A stretch of 64,000 nt of DNA from Firmicutes bacterium UBA3553. GTDB lineage: Bacteria; Bacillota; Clostridia; Tissierellales; Sedimentibacteraceae. The stretch lies in assembly GCA_002381185.1 (NCBI GenBank), contig DFOA01000036.1, positions 3,092 through 67,091 on the forward strand. The letters are read 5' to 3'. Positions 16,103 through 24,690 of the stretch are shown one piece after another; within the stretch, counting starts at the first letter, position 1; the number at the start of each line of letters is the position of its first letter. The notes under the pieces were generated by a model. It was not told where the DNA came from. It did not search any database and was given only the letters and a program-made list of their open reading frames with translations. Position numbers and translations under genes: made by a program.

Positions 16103-18289
16103 ATGCTGGAAAATATTATTAATCAAATTGAGTCATACAATCCGAATGCGGATATTGCAATTGTAGCTAAAGCATACAATTATGCCGAGATGGCACATTC
16201 AAATGCACAGACAAGATATTCTGGTGAAAGATATTTCATTCACCCTTATAATGTTGCGCTTATTTTAGCTGATTTACATGTTGATGTACAAACAATTGCA
16301 GCAGGACTTCTCCATGATGTCGTAGAAGATACAGGCATAACATATGATGATATAAAAAGAGAATTTGGCGAAGAAATTGCTAACATGGTTGATGGTGTAA
16401 CAAAGTTAAGCAAGGTTAAATACCGAAACAAGGAAGAGCGCCAGGCCGAATCCTTAAGAAAAATGATAATAGCAATGTCAAAGGACATCAGAGTTGTTAT
16501 TATAAAACTGGCTGACCGTCTCCACAACATAAGAACCCTTGAATATATGCCCGGAGAAAAGCAATATCAGAAGGCTGTAGAAACTATTGAAATATATGCT
16601 CCAATAGCTAACCGCTTGGGTATTGCTTCCATTAAATGGGAGTTAGAGGATTTAAGCTTAAAGTATATAGATCCTGAAGGATACGAGGATTTAGTTCAAA
16701 AGGTCCAGGAAAAAAGCGAAAAAAGAAAGGATTACATTTCTCAAATTATATCCACCATTTCTGAAAAGCTGCTTGATGCCGGTATACCGTCTGAAATAAA
16801 GGGAAGACCTAAAAGTTTGTATTCAATTTATAAAAAGATGTATTTCAAGCATAAATCCTTTGAGCAGATTTATGATTTGATTGCTGTAAGAATAATAGTG
16901 GACAGCATTAAAGACTGCTATGGCGCATTAGGAACCGTTCATACTCTTTGGAAGCCCATACCTGGCAGATTCAAGGATTATATTGCAATGCCAAAGCCAA
17001 ATATGTACCAGTCGCTGCATACAACTGTAATAGGACCCGGCGGCGAGCCTTTTGAGATTCAGATAAGAACTCTTGAAATGCACAGAACTGCTGAATATGG
17101 TATCGCAGCCCACTGGAAGTATAAGGAGGGCATCGACGAGCAGACAAACTATGAAGAAAAATTAAACTGGCTAAGACAGATGCTTGAGTGGCAGCAGGAA
17201 ACCAACGACCCTCAGGAATTTATGGAAACCTTAAAAGTAGACTTATATGCCGATGAGGTATTTGTTTTTACTCCTAAAGGAGAGGTAGTAAACCTTCCAA
17301 GAGGATCAACTCCCATTGACTTTGCCTACAGGGTGCACAGCGCGGTAGGAAACAAGTGTGTGGGAGCGAAGGTAAACGGAAGGATAGTCCCCATCGATAC
17401 AAAGCTTAAAACCGGTGATCAGGTTGAAATATTAACTTCGCAGTCAAGTGTCGGACCAAGCAGGGACTGGCTGAAAATTGCAGCATCAAGCCAGGCTAAA
17501 TCAAAAATCAGGAAATTTTTCAAGGAAAAAGAAAAAGACTTCAATGTTGAAAAGGGAAAAGAGCTTGTTGAACGTGAAATAAAGAAACAAGGATTTCAGG
17601 TTCCTGATTTATTAAAGGATGACTGGGTTAAGTTTGTTGCGGATAAATACAGCATGTATACTGCAAGCAATCTCTATGCCGCTGTAGGAAACGGAGGTAT
17701 TACAGAAAACCAAATTGTCAACAGACTGAAATTAATATATTTAGAAAAAAATAAAGACAAGATTGAGCTTGAAAAGATTGAAAGTCTTGAAAAGAATGCG
17801 AGTTTAATCAATAAAGCTCCTTCCAGAATAGAAAAGCATGCATCCGGTGTCATTATTAAAGGAATAGATAATGTTAAGGTTCGTTTTTCTAAATGCTGTA
17901 ACCCTGTTCCGGGTGATGCCATAGTAGGTTATATTACCAGAGGCAGGGGTGTTTCGATTCATAGAGCAGACTGCACCAATATTCATGATTTAAATGATTC
18001 AGAAGATCAAAGATTTATTGAAGTTGAATGGGATACAGGCAAGAAGGCTACATTTTTAAGTGAGCTTCAAATAAAAGCTCTGGACAGACCAAGACTTTTA
18101 CAGGAGTTAACAAATCTGTACTCCGAGGCAAAGCTTAATGCGATTTCTCTTAATTTGAGGATAAATAAAGAGAAAGTAGCAATAGTGGATATAGGTTTCG
18201 AAATAAACGAGACTAAGCAAATTGAAGATCTTATGAAAAAGATTAAAAGATTAGACGGTGTTTTAGAAGTATACAGAAATAAAAAGTAG
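16103..18289 (+). CDS. relA: bifunctional (p)ppGpp synthetase/hydrolase (Rel)
   Basis: The 728-residue long RSH protein has an HD hydrolase domain with LLHDVVEDT near residue 70 and a synthetase domain with GRPKSLYSIYKK and MPKPNMYQSLHTT. A TGS domain (FTPKGEVVNLPRGSTPIDFAY), a conserved-cysteine segment FSKCCNPVPGD and a C-terminal ACT domain follow. Intact HD residues imply both synthesis and breakdown of the alarmone. It is probably cotranscribed with dtd and the downstream hydrolase. Confidence 0.96.
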   Translation: MLENIINQIESYNPNADIAIVAKAYNYAEMAHSNAQTRYSGERYFIHPYNVALILADLHVDVQTIAAGLLHDVVEDTGITYDDIKREFGEEIANMVDGVTKLSKVKYRNKEERQAESLRKMIIAMSKDIRVVIIKLADRLHNIRTLEYMPGEKQYQKAVETIEIYAPIANRLGIASIKWELEDLSLKYIDPEGYEDLVQKVQEKSEKRKDYISQIISTISEKLLDAGIPSEIKGRPKSLYSIYKKMYFKHKSFEQIYDLIAVRIIVDSIKDCYGALGTVHTLWKPIPGRFKDYIAMPKPNMYQSLHTTVIGPGGEPFEIQIRTLEMHRTAEYGIAAHWKYKEGIDEQTNYEEKLNWLRQMLEWQQETNDPQEFMETLKVDLYADEVFVFTPKGEVVNLPRGSTPIDFAYRVHSAVGNKCVGAKVNGRIVPIDTKLKTGDQVEILTSQSSVGPSRDWLKIAASSQAKSKIRKFFKEKEKDFNVEKGKELVEREIKKQGFQVPDLLKDDWVKFVADKYSMYTASNLYAAVGNGGITENQIVNRLKLIYLEKNKDKIELEKIESLEKNASLINKAPSRIEKHASGVIIKGIDNVKVRFSKCCNPVPGDAIVGYITRGRGVSIHRADCTNIHDLNDSEDQRFIEVEWDTGKKATFLSELQIKALDRPRLLQELTNLYSEAKLNAISLNLRINKEKVAIVDIGFEINETKQIEDLMKKIKRLDGVLEVYRNKK

Positions 18290-18312
18290 TATTAGGATAA
18301 GCAGGTGGTTAA

Positions 18313-18762
18313 ATGAGAGGCGTAGTGCAGCGTGTTAAGCGTGCAAGTGTATCTGTTGACAATAAAATAATAGGTGAAATAGAAAATGGTATCTTGCTCT
18401 TACTGGGAGTGGAAAATACCGATGATGAGAAGGATTTGGAATACATGGCTGATAAGGTTCTGAATTTAAGAATATTCGAAGATGAAAATGGAAAGATGAA
18501 CAAAAGTCTGACAGATGTGAATGGAGGGCTGCTTGTAATATCTCAGTTCACACTGCTGGGGGACGCAAGAAAGGGCAGAAGGCCAAGCTTCATACAAGCA
18601 GCTGCTCCGGATAAGGCAGTACCCATGTATGAAAGCTTTATTGATAAAATGAAGGAAAAAGAAATTAAGACCCAGTGCGGCGAATTTGGAGCTGACATGC
18701 AGGTTGAGCTTGTAAATGACGGCCCGGTTACAATACTGTTGGACAGTAAAAAGGTATTTTAG
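18313..18762 (+). CDS. dtd: D-aminoacyl-tRNA deacylase
   Basis: The 149-residue DTD hydrolyses D-aminoacyl-tRNAs. The signature SQFTLLGDARKGRRPSF and the C-terminal NDGPVTI Gly-cisPro motif are both present. The gene sits 23 nt after rel, the usual Bacillota order. AGGTGG lies before the ATG. Confidence 0.96.
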   Translation: MRGVVQRVKRASVSVDNKIIGEIENGILLLLGVENTDDEKDLEYMADKVLNLRIFEDENGKMNKSLTDVNGGLLVISQFTLLGDARKGRRPSFIQAAAPDKAVPMYESFIDKMKEKEIKTQCGEFGADMQVELVNDGPVTILLDSKKVF

Positions 18763-18771
18763 GAGGTTCAG

Positions 18772-19392
18772 ATGATATTTGAGGCAATGACTGTAGGGTC
18801 ATTTTTATCTAATTGCTACATAGTGGGAGCGGAAACAACAAAAGAAGCGGCAATTATAGATCCGGGTGCGGATTTTGTCAGAATAGAAAATGAAATTAAA
18901 GAGCTGGGATTGACTCCCAAAATTATTATTTTAACTCACGCACATGGCGACCACATTGGCGCAGTAAAGGACTTTGTTGAAAAATACGGAACAAAGGTAT
19001 ATATACATAAAGAAGATGCTGAAATGTTAAAAGACGGCAACAAAAATTTCTCTAAAATTTTGACCGGAAAAAGCATGTCAATAATTCCGGATGTGGAATT
19101 AGAGGACAAAGATGAAATAAAACTTGGAGATTTGAATTTTGAAATTATCCATACTCCGGGCCACACAAGAGGCGGCATATGTATAAAGGTAGAAAACATC
19201 ATGATGACAGGGGATACCTTGTTTAACAAATCTATTGGCAGGACAGATTTCCCCGGCGGTTCTTTTGAAGAAATAATCCAATCAATTAAAGAAAAAATTT
19301 TTAAATATGATGATGATACTGTCATTTACCCTGGACACAATTCACCTTCTACAATCAAATCTGAAAAGCTGGGGAATCCCTTCGTAAAGTAA
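18772..19392 (+). CDS. metallo-beta-lactamase-fold hydrolase, glyoxalase II-like
   Basis: The 206-residue protein has the zinc motif THAHGDHIG near residue 55, HTPGHTRGG, TGDTLF and a C-terminal PGHNSPS, as in Bacillus YqgX-type hydrolases. Substrate is not certain; hydroxyacylglutathione or another thioester is usual for the subgroup. AGGAGG precedes the ATG, and its stop abuts the hemZ start with no gap, so translation is likely coupled. Confidence 0.88.
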   Translation: MIFEAMTVGSFLSNCYIVGAETTKEAAIIDPGADFVRIENEIKELGLTPKIIILTHAHGDHIGAVKDFVEKYGTKVYIHKEDAEMLKDGNKNFSKILTGKSMSIIPDVELEDKDEIKLGDLNFEIIHTPGHTRGGICIKVENIMMTGDTLFNKSIGRTDFPGGSFEEIIQSIKEKIFKYDDDTVIYPGHNSPSTIKSEKLGNPFVK

Positions 19393-20871
19393 ATGAAGCT
19401 GACATTTTATTTTTCAGGGCATAATTACGAATATGAGTCCAGGAATGACCTCAGGATTTTTGATTTAAATATTGATTGCGAATTTAAAAGTATTGATGAA
19501 TTAAATAAAGATGGTCTGTTGTTGATATCAATATTGGAAGAGGAAGGCGGCGTTGCCACGGGCAAGGCCTGTTTGTATTTAAATAATAATCTGATGTTCA
19601 AGTCGGAATATAACAGCAATGAAATTCTTATGGAATGTGAAAATAGCAAGAAGCTAAAGAAAACCGTTGTTATTAAAGCAATTCACAATGTACTTAAAAA
19701 CTATTACAATGTGACTCCCGACTATGGAATACTCACAGGTGTAAGAGTAGTTAAAACAATGATAACAGCAAGAAAACACCACAAGACAAATGATGAGATA
19801 ACACGAATATTAAAAGAAACATATGAAGTAACCGATGAAAAGATAAAACTTTTATGGGATATTTTAAGTGTTGAAGAAAACTATATCAAGGAAGAACAAA
19901 ACAATAAAAATTATAATTTATATATTAGTATACCATTTTGTCCTTCTAAATGCAGTTATTGCTCCTTTACATCTTTCGTAAACTGCAAAGAAGATAAAAT
20001 TAATGATTACATAGAATCTCTCGTTTATGAAACAGAAGAAACAATAAAAATGGCTATTAAGAAGGGATTAAATCTCAACACTGTATACATAGGCGGAGGA
20101 ACGCCCTCAGTATTGAATGAAAATCAAATAAATACAATATTTGGTCCAATAAAAAAATATTATGATTTATCCACAATTAAGGAAGTGACCTTTGAAGCGG
20201 GTAGACCTGACACATTGACCGAAGAAAAGCTGTCTTGCTTAAAGAAAAATAAGGTGAACCGCATAAGCATAAATCCTCAGACAATGAATGAGAGAACTCT
20301 CAAAGATGTAGGAAGGAACCATACATCTGCAGATATTGCAAGTAAATATGAGCTTGCAAGAAAAGTCGGATTTGAATGTATAAACATGGACGTGATACTT
20401 GGTCTTCCCGGAGAAGATGAAACGGATGTCAAAGACACCATTGCTGAAATTGTAAGATTAAGACCTGAGAATATTACTGTTCATGCGTTAGCTTACAAAA
20501 AGAAGTCTGAGCTTACAAGAGAAAGCGCACAGCTTAATAAGGATTATGAGCTGATAAGAAAAATGAACAATGTTATATACAAGGAATGCCAGTCTGTCGG
20601 GTACAAGCCGTATTATATGTACAGGCAGAAAAATATTAAAGGGAATTCTGAAAATGTAGGGTTCACACTGCCCGGCAAAGAAAGCATATACAACATGGTT
20701 ATAATAGAGGAACTGGAATCAATCCTTGCGTGCGGATTAGGAGCATCCAGCAAAATAAAAACAGAATGCGGGAGGCATGTCCCTGTTCATAATTTTAAAA
20801 GTCTGGAGGAATACAAAAGCCGCATGAAAGAAATAATAGATAAAAAGAATGAACTATTGAAAATATTATAG
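19393..20871 (+). CDS. hemZ: HemZ-type radical SAM coproporphyrinogen dehydrogenase-like protein
   Basis: The 492-residue protein has an N-terminal extension (about 1-170) and a radical SAM domain with cluster cysteines 183, 187 and 190 in CPSKCSYC. YIGGGTPSVL and INPQTMNERTL are HemN-family motifs. Size and context (after a YqgX-like hydrolase) match Bacillus HemZ. No other heme gene is visible, so the annotated reaction is family-based; some HemN-like proteins have other substrates. Confidence 0.85.
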   Translation: MKLTFYFSGHNYEYESRNDLRIFDLNIDCEFKSIDELNKDGLLLISILEEEGGVATGKACLYLNNNLMFKSEYNSNEILMECENSKKLKKTVVIKAIHNVLKNYYNVTPDYGILTGVRVVKTMITARKHHKTNDEITRILKETYEVTDEKIKLLWDILSVEENYIKEEQNNKNYNLYISIPFCPSKCSYCSFTSFVNCKEDKINDYIESLVYETEETIKMAIKKGLNLNTVYIGGGTPSVLNENQINTIFGPIKKYYDLSTIKEVTFEAGRPDTLTEEKLSCLKKNKVNRISINPQTMNERTLKDVGRNHTSADIASKYELARKVGFECINMDVILGLPGEDETDVKDTIAEIVRLRPENITVHALAYKKKSELTRESAQLNKDYELIRKMNNVIYKECQSVGYKPYYMYRQKNIKGNSENVGFTLPGKESIYNMVIIEELESILACGLGASSKIKTECGRHVPVHNFKSLEEYKSRMKEIIDKKNELLKIL

Positions 20872-20880
20872 GAAGGTACT

Positions 20881-21141
20881 ATGAAAAAGGTAAAAGCATT
20901 TTATTTAGAAAACTGCCCGCACTGCAAACGTGCATTTAAAATGATAGAAGTACTGAAGGCTAAAAATCCGAAATATTCAGGCATTGAGATAGAATATATC
21001 GATGAATCAATGCACGTTCAAGCTGCAAATGCTCATGACTATTACTTTGTTCCGACATTTTATGTTGATGATGTAAAGGTTCATGAAGGTGTTCCTACAT
21101 TTGAAAAAATAGAAGATGTACTTATAAAAGCTATAAGTTAA
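20881..21141 (+). CDS. glutaredoxin/thioredoxin-like small protein
   Basis: The 86-residue thioredoxin-fold protein has a Cys12-Pro-His-Cys15 active site and a cis-Pro segment FVPTFYVDD near residue 58. The CPHC pair resembles DsbA and some glutaredoxins; no signal peptide is present, so it acts in the cytoplasm. It follows hemZ by 9 nt and is the last gene before a terminator. Confidence 0.82.
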   Translation: MKKVKAFYLENCPHCKRAFKMIEVLKAKNPKYSGIEIEYIDESMHVQAANAHDYYFVPTFYVDDVKVHEGVPTFEKIEDVLIKAIS

Positions 21142-21150
21142 CAAAAAGAA

Positions 21151-21191
21151 GGACGGTAATTACGTTGAAAAGTTCAATGTAATTACCGTCC
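21151..21191. terminator. bidirectional terminator between convergent genes
   Basis: GGACGGTAATTAC and GTAATTACCGTCC form a perfect 13-bp stem around a 15-nt loop, between the thioredoxin-like gene and the DUF1622 gene. Confidence 0.8.
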
Positions 21192-21206
21192 ATGTTGTTT
21201 TTGAAG

Positions 21207-21620
21207 TTATACTTCATGTGAGGAAGTATCCTCGATATCCTCGTTTGATTTGTTTTTGCTGAATATATTTGTCTTTTTTAAGTGAGAAAGATGATTGCAG
21301 CGCTTTGAATCAGATTCAATTTCCCAGTGTATGATTAATGTCAGTGCCGCCCTCAAAACTACAATTGAAGCAAGGATTAGCAACTCTTCCTTGGTTCTGA
21401 TAATAAGAGTCTTAAGGATTTCGGCACCAAGTTTAAATTCCAGTGCCATAGCAAGAGCCTGTGAGAACTCAATTTTAATAGTTTCATCTGAAAATCTAAA
21501 AAATCGAACTGCATATTTAAAAAACGCCTTAAGTGCTGAATAGGCCACAATAAACACTCCGATTAATTCCAGAATATGTGCAATATTTGGGACTATATAT
21601 TCAATTAAATGTTCTAGCAT
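21207..21620 (-). CDS. DUF1622 family membrane protein
   Basis: The 137-residue protein has three hydrophobic stretches, a conserved-looking ALAMALEFKLGAEILKT segment and a C-terminal IHWEIE before a charged tail, as in DUF1622. Function is unknown. The ATG at 21620 is preceded on the minus strand by GGAGG. It is a lone gene. Confidence 0.75.
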   Translation of the reverse strand: MLEHLIEYIVPNIAHILELIGVFIVAYSALKAFFKYAVRFFRFSDETIKIEFSQALAMALEFKLGAEILKTLIIRTKEELLILASIVVLRAALTLIIHWEIESDSKRCNHLSHLKKTNIFSKNKSNEDIEDTSSHEV

Positions 21621-21794
21621 ACTTCCTCCAAATAAAATTATAATTAAAACATTTTATTAATATTATAGTAGGTTTCATATCTTATGTCAAACATACAGAC
21701 GCATGATTGCATGGTAAATAATTACAACTATTATTATAATTTTATGACATAATGTACAAGTTTAATTATATATATGAAATAAGGGGTGAAGGAT

Positions 21795-22613
21795 ATGATT
21801 ATATATATAAGAAAAAAAAGTATCGGGCTTGTGCTGGGCTGTGTTGTTCTTTTATTTGCTTGTCTTTTTGGCTATGAAGCAATGTCTAATTTTTCAGTAA
21901 CTGTTTCCACTGAAATTACAAACTGGGGATTAAGCTTCAGGGAAAACGGCAAAGCACCTGTTGGGAATGCCACAGCAAGGGCATTAAAAGAATACAATGC
22001 ATATTATGTGGGTGATGATGATGAGAAAGTAATTTACTTGACCTTCGACGCGGGATTTGAAAACGGTTATACCGAAAAGATACTTGATACATTGAAAAAA
22101 CATGATGTTAAGGCCGCATTTTTTTTAGTGGGACATTATCTGGAGGAAGAACCTCTGATTGTAAAGCGAATGGTTGAAGAAGGGCACATTGTCGGAAACC
22201 ATACCTACCATCATCCTGACATGTCAAAAATATCAGATATGGAATCCTTTAAAAAGGAACTGGTATCAATGGAGGAACTTTATAAGCAGATTACCGGGCA
22301 GGATTTATCGAAGTACTACAGACCTCCTCAGGGAAAATTTAATGAGAATAATCTTATTATGGCAAATGATCTTGGATACAAAACAATATTCTGGAGTCTT
22401 GCTTATGTTGACTGGTACACTGACAAGCAGCCCACTAAGGAACAGGCTTTTAATAAGCTGGTACCAAGAATCCATCCTGGAGCAGTACTACTATTACACA
22501 GTACTTCAAAAACAAATTCTGAAATTTTGGATGAACTTTTGACGAAGTATAAAGAAGAAGGATACATATTTAAAACTCTTGATGACTTAACAGGAACAGT
22601 ACGAACTGAATAA
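21795..22613 (+). CDS. pdaA: PdaA-like polysaccharide deacetylase
   Basis: The 272-residue secreted or membrane-anchored NodB-domain protein has an N-terminal helix (about 8-28). Motif 1 is TFDAGFENG, with Ala replacing the second Asp of the usual TFDDG. Motif 2 is HTYHHP, and motif 3 YRPPQGKF. The divergent TFDxGxENG form is typical of PdaA, which deacetylates muramic acid on the way to muramic delta-lactam in the spore cortex. The ATG at 21795 is preferred over a GTG three codons earlier because AGGGG lies 8 nt before it. Confidence 0.88.
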   Translation: MIIYIRKKSIGLVLGCVVLLFACLFGYEAMSNFSVTVSTEITNWGLSFRENGKAPVGNATARALKEYNAYYVGDDDEKVIYLTFDAGFENGYTEKILDTLKKHDVKAAFFLVGHYLEEEPLIVKRMVEEGHIVGNHTYHHPDMSKISDMESFKKELVSMEELYKQITGQDLSKYYRPPQGKFNENNLIMANDLGYKTIFWSLAYVDWYTDKQPTKEQAFNKLVPRIHPGAVLLLHSTSKTNSEILDELLTKYKEEGYIFKTLDDLTGTVRTE

Positions 22614-22629
22614 TGATTTACAAAAAATT

Positions 22630-22668
22630 AAAGAATGCCGCACTAAAAGGTATAGTGCGGCATTCTTT
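22630..22668 (+). terminator. intrinsic terminator after the pdaA-like gene
   Basis: AAAGAATGCCGCACTA and TAGTGCGGCATTCTTT form a long perfect stem with a short loop. Confidence 0.9.
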
Positions 22669-22820
22669 ACAGCACTACGTCATTACGTATGACTAGGCGC
22701 AATTTTTGTGAGCGGCAGAATCAAATAAATAGAAAATGAAGGTTATGATTAATTATGCAAAACTTTAAGTAATACATGCATTCTTTAAAGTATGTTGGAA
22801 ATAAATAATGTGTCGAGAAA

Positions 22821-22859
22821 TTAACATTTGCTAATATTAAGTTAATATTTACTAATATT
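22821..22859. repeat. two 18-bp direct repeats upstream of the AOR island
   Basis: TTAACATTTGCTAATATT (22821-22838) and TTAATATTTACTAATATT (22842-22859) match at 16 of 18 positions and are spaced 21 bp, two DNA turns. They lie about 95-130 bp upstream of the island promoter, a plausible site for an activator or repressor. The 22669-23049 gap otherwise holds only AT-rich sequence and the promoter. Confidence 0.5.
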
Positions 22860-22951
22860 GAACTGTAAAATAAAATGCAGAGGAAATTCAAAATCAGGTG
22901 GATTAAACCGTTATATCATTGAAAATATAGCGTTTGTTTGATATTTTTATA

Positions 22952-22980
22952 TTGAATTAGTTCTTAAGTTGTGTTAGAAT
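22952..22980 (+). promoter_or_regulatory. promoter of the AOR/Tat island
   Basis: TTGAAT, a 17-bp spacer and TAGAAT resemble a vegetative promoter about 70 nt before the first island gene. Confidence 0.55.
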
Positions 22981-23049
22981 CATAAAATGTAATATGTTAA
23001 TTAATTAATTTACAAAGGTAAGTTGATAGGAAATGGAGGGATTAAAAGT

Positions 23050-23673
23050 ATGAATGATGAATTTATTGAAGATGAATCAACTAAGGAAGAAATTGAGTCA
23101 GATTATAGTCCCGACAATGAAGACACCTTAGAACAAGTCCAGGATAAAGCAGCACTTATAGGTATTTTTATCAGAGATAAATCATATGAAGGTATTTTAG
23201 TAAATGCAGAAGATTTGTTGGACGAGCCTTTATCGTTAGAAGTAGATGAAGTATTGCCAATGATTGATGAACTTAAGTCAAGGGAAGAGTTTTCTGATAT
23301 TTGTATAGTCAACGGAGCAGAAAAGATATATATGTTCTCAGAGAATTATATGACTAAGAACTATTCAAAAATGATGATTTTGGTAGAAGAAAAAGATTTG
23401 TTTAAAACTATAGCCGAAACAGTCAGAGAAGAATCAAGACTATATCCGAGGCCTACTGATGTGAGATTATTCGGCAAAGCTCCTTTTAAACTGCCAAAGG
23501 AAGAGTTTTACAAAGTCTATGAGCAGCTTAAAAAGAAAGAAGAATATAGTGATATTCAAGAAACCAGAGCTTCAAACAATGCTTTATATCTTTACTCTGA
23601 CAAGTTTTTGAAGAAGGCACACGCTGCTTCTCTTGCTGAGTGGATAGAGGTGGAGGCTGAACAAAATCCATAG
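23050..23673 (+). CDS. YdhW-like protein of an AOR-associated redox system
   Basis: The 207-residue soluble protein has an acidic N terminus and an internal duplication: residues about 44-102 and 130-188 share the pattern hydrophobic strand, LP..., L..REEFSD/KEEYSDI, then N...LY.YS/MFSE. It has no cysteines in a cluster motif. Length and its place in a cluster with a Tat ferredoxin and a 700-residue AOR-family enzyme resemble E. coli ydhW in the ydhYVWXUT operon. The function of that family is unknown. Start at 23050 follows GGAGGG by 9 nt. Confidence 0.65.
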   Translation: MNDEFIEDESTKEEIESDYSPDNEDTLEQVQDKAALIGIFIRDKSYEGILVNAEDLLDEPLSLEVDEVLPMIDELKSREEFSDICIVNGAEKIYMFSENYMTKNYSKMMILVEEKDLFKTIAETVREESRLYPRPTDVRLFGKAPFKLPKEEFYKVYEQLKKKEEYSDIQETRASNNALYLYSDKFLKKAHAASLAEWIEVEAEQNP

Positions 23674-23720
23674 ATTTGTTATTAATAACAATATAAATTA
23701 CTAATGAAAGGAGAAACATT

Positions 23721-23900
23721 ATGGGAAAAATAGGTGCAGGTGAACTTGTTATAGTTTTAATTATTGCCTTAGTAATATTTGGACCTTCAAAGCTGCCTGA
23801 AATAGGAAAAGCATTTGGAAAATCCATAAGAGAATTTAAAGATAGTGTGAATAAGGCTGATGATGAGCCGGTAGAAAAAGATTCATATAAAGAAGATTAA
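23721..23900 (+). CDS. tatA: Sec-independent translocase subunit TatA (first copy)
   Basis: The 59-residue protein begins with a short membrane helix (GELVIVLIIALVIFGP) followed at once by SKLPEIGKAFGKSIREFK, the TatA/E amphipathic helix signature, and a charged tail. AAGGAG lies about 8 nt before the ATG. It stands between the YdhW-like gene and the Tat-signal ferredoxin, suggesting a dedicated or co-regulated export pore. No tatC is in the window. Confidence 0.9.
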   Translation: MGKIGAGELVIVLIIALVIFGPSKLPEIGKAFGKSIREFKDSVNKADDEPVEKDSYKED

Positions 23901-23956
23901 AGGCATATTCATCTTTTTATCAGAGATAAAATATATATTTTAAAGGGAGAGTTATC

Positions 23957-24637
23957 ATGTTTGAGAGAGAGATTGAAGATTTTATCGAGAAAATCAGAAC
24001 AAGACGCGAATTTTTGAAAATGAGCGGTAAAGGGATTGCAGGTATCACAGTTGCAACCTCAGTTTTGAATCTAATGGGATGCTCACAGGCTGAACCGGCA
24101 GATAGTGAAAAATCACCTGAAGTTACAGCTTTTGTAATTCCTGCGGGACTTCTGGTTGCAGAGCCAAACAGATGTACAGGATGTCAAAGATGTGAGATGG
24201 TCTGTACAGTAACAAATGACGAAAAGATTCACCCATTAATTTCCAGAGTGAAAATTGCAAGAAATTTCAATTACGGAAAAGAACTTACAGAAAATTATCG
24301 TTTTGAAAATGGTTATTTTGGTAATTTCTTAATGACACCAGAAACATGCCGTCAGTGCGAAGACGCTAAATGTGCGGCTGCATGTCCACAAAAAGCTATC
24401 AGCCAGAATGATACTACTAAGGCCTGGACAGTAGACGAAAGCAAATGCGTAGGATGTGGTGCCTGCGTACAAGCATGTCCATGGAATATGCCTACTATTG
24501 ATCCTGAGACAAGCAAATCAACAAAGTGTGTTTTATGCGGAGCTTGTGCTGACAATTGCATAACAGGAGCATTGAAAATCATACCATGGGAGAAAATGGA
24601 GGCTATGTTGAGAAGAAAAGGATACAGATTTTCATAA
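23957..24637 (+). CDS. Tat-exported, probably lipidated 4Fe-4S ferredoxin subunit (YdhX/YdhY-like)
   Basis: The 226-residue protein has a twin-arginine signal (TRREFLK, Arg16-Arg17) followed by a hydrophobic stretch ending in a lipobox-like LMGC at Cys42. The mature part binds up to four 4Fe-4S clusters: the first motif is CTGCQRCEMVC (Cys73, 76, 79, 83), then CRQCEDAKCAAACP, CVGCGACVQACP and CVLCGACADNC. This architecture is that of electron-transfer subunits beside AOR-family or molybdopterin enzymes. It lies 53 nt before the AOR gene, and probably passes electrons between it and an extracytoplasmic or membrane partner. How an exported ferredoxin meets an enzyme with no export signal is unresolved. 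Confidence 0.88.
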   Translation: MFEREIEDFIEKIRTRREFLKMSGKGIAGITVATSVLNLMGCSQAEPADSEKSPEVTAFVIPAGLLVAEPNRCTGCQRCEMVCTVTNDEKIHPLISRVKIARNFNYGKELTENYRFENGYFGNFLMTPETCRQCEDAKCAAACPQKAISQNDTTKAWTVDESKCVGCGACVQACPWNMPTIDPETSKSTKCVLCGACADNCITGALKIIPWEKMEAMLRRKGYRFS

Positions 24638-24690
24638 TACATACGCTTAATTACTATTATAATATGAAATTTGATTTGGAGGAAGAATAA

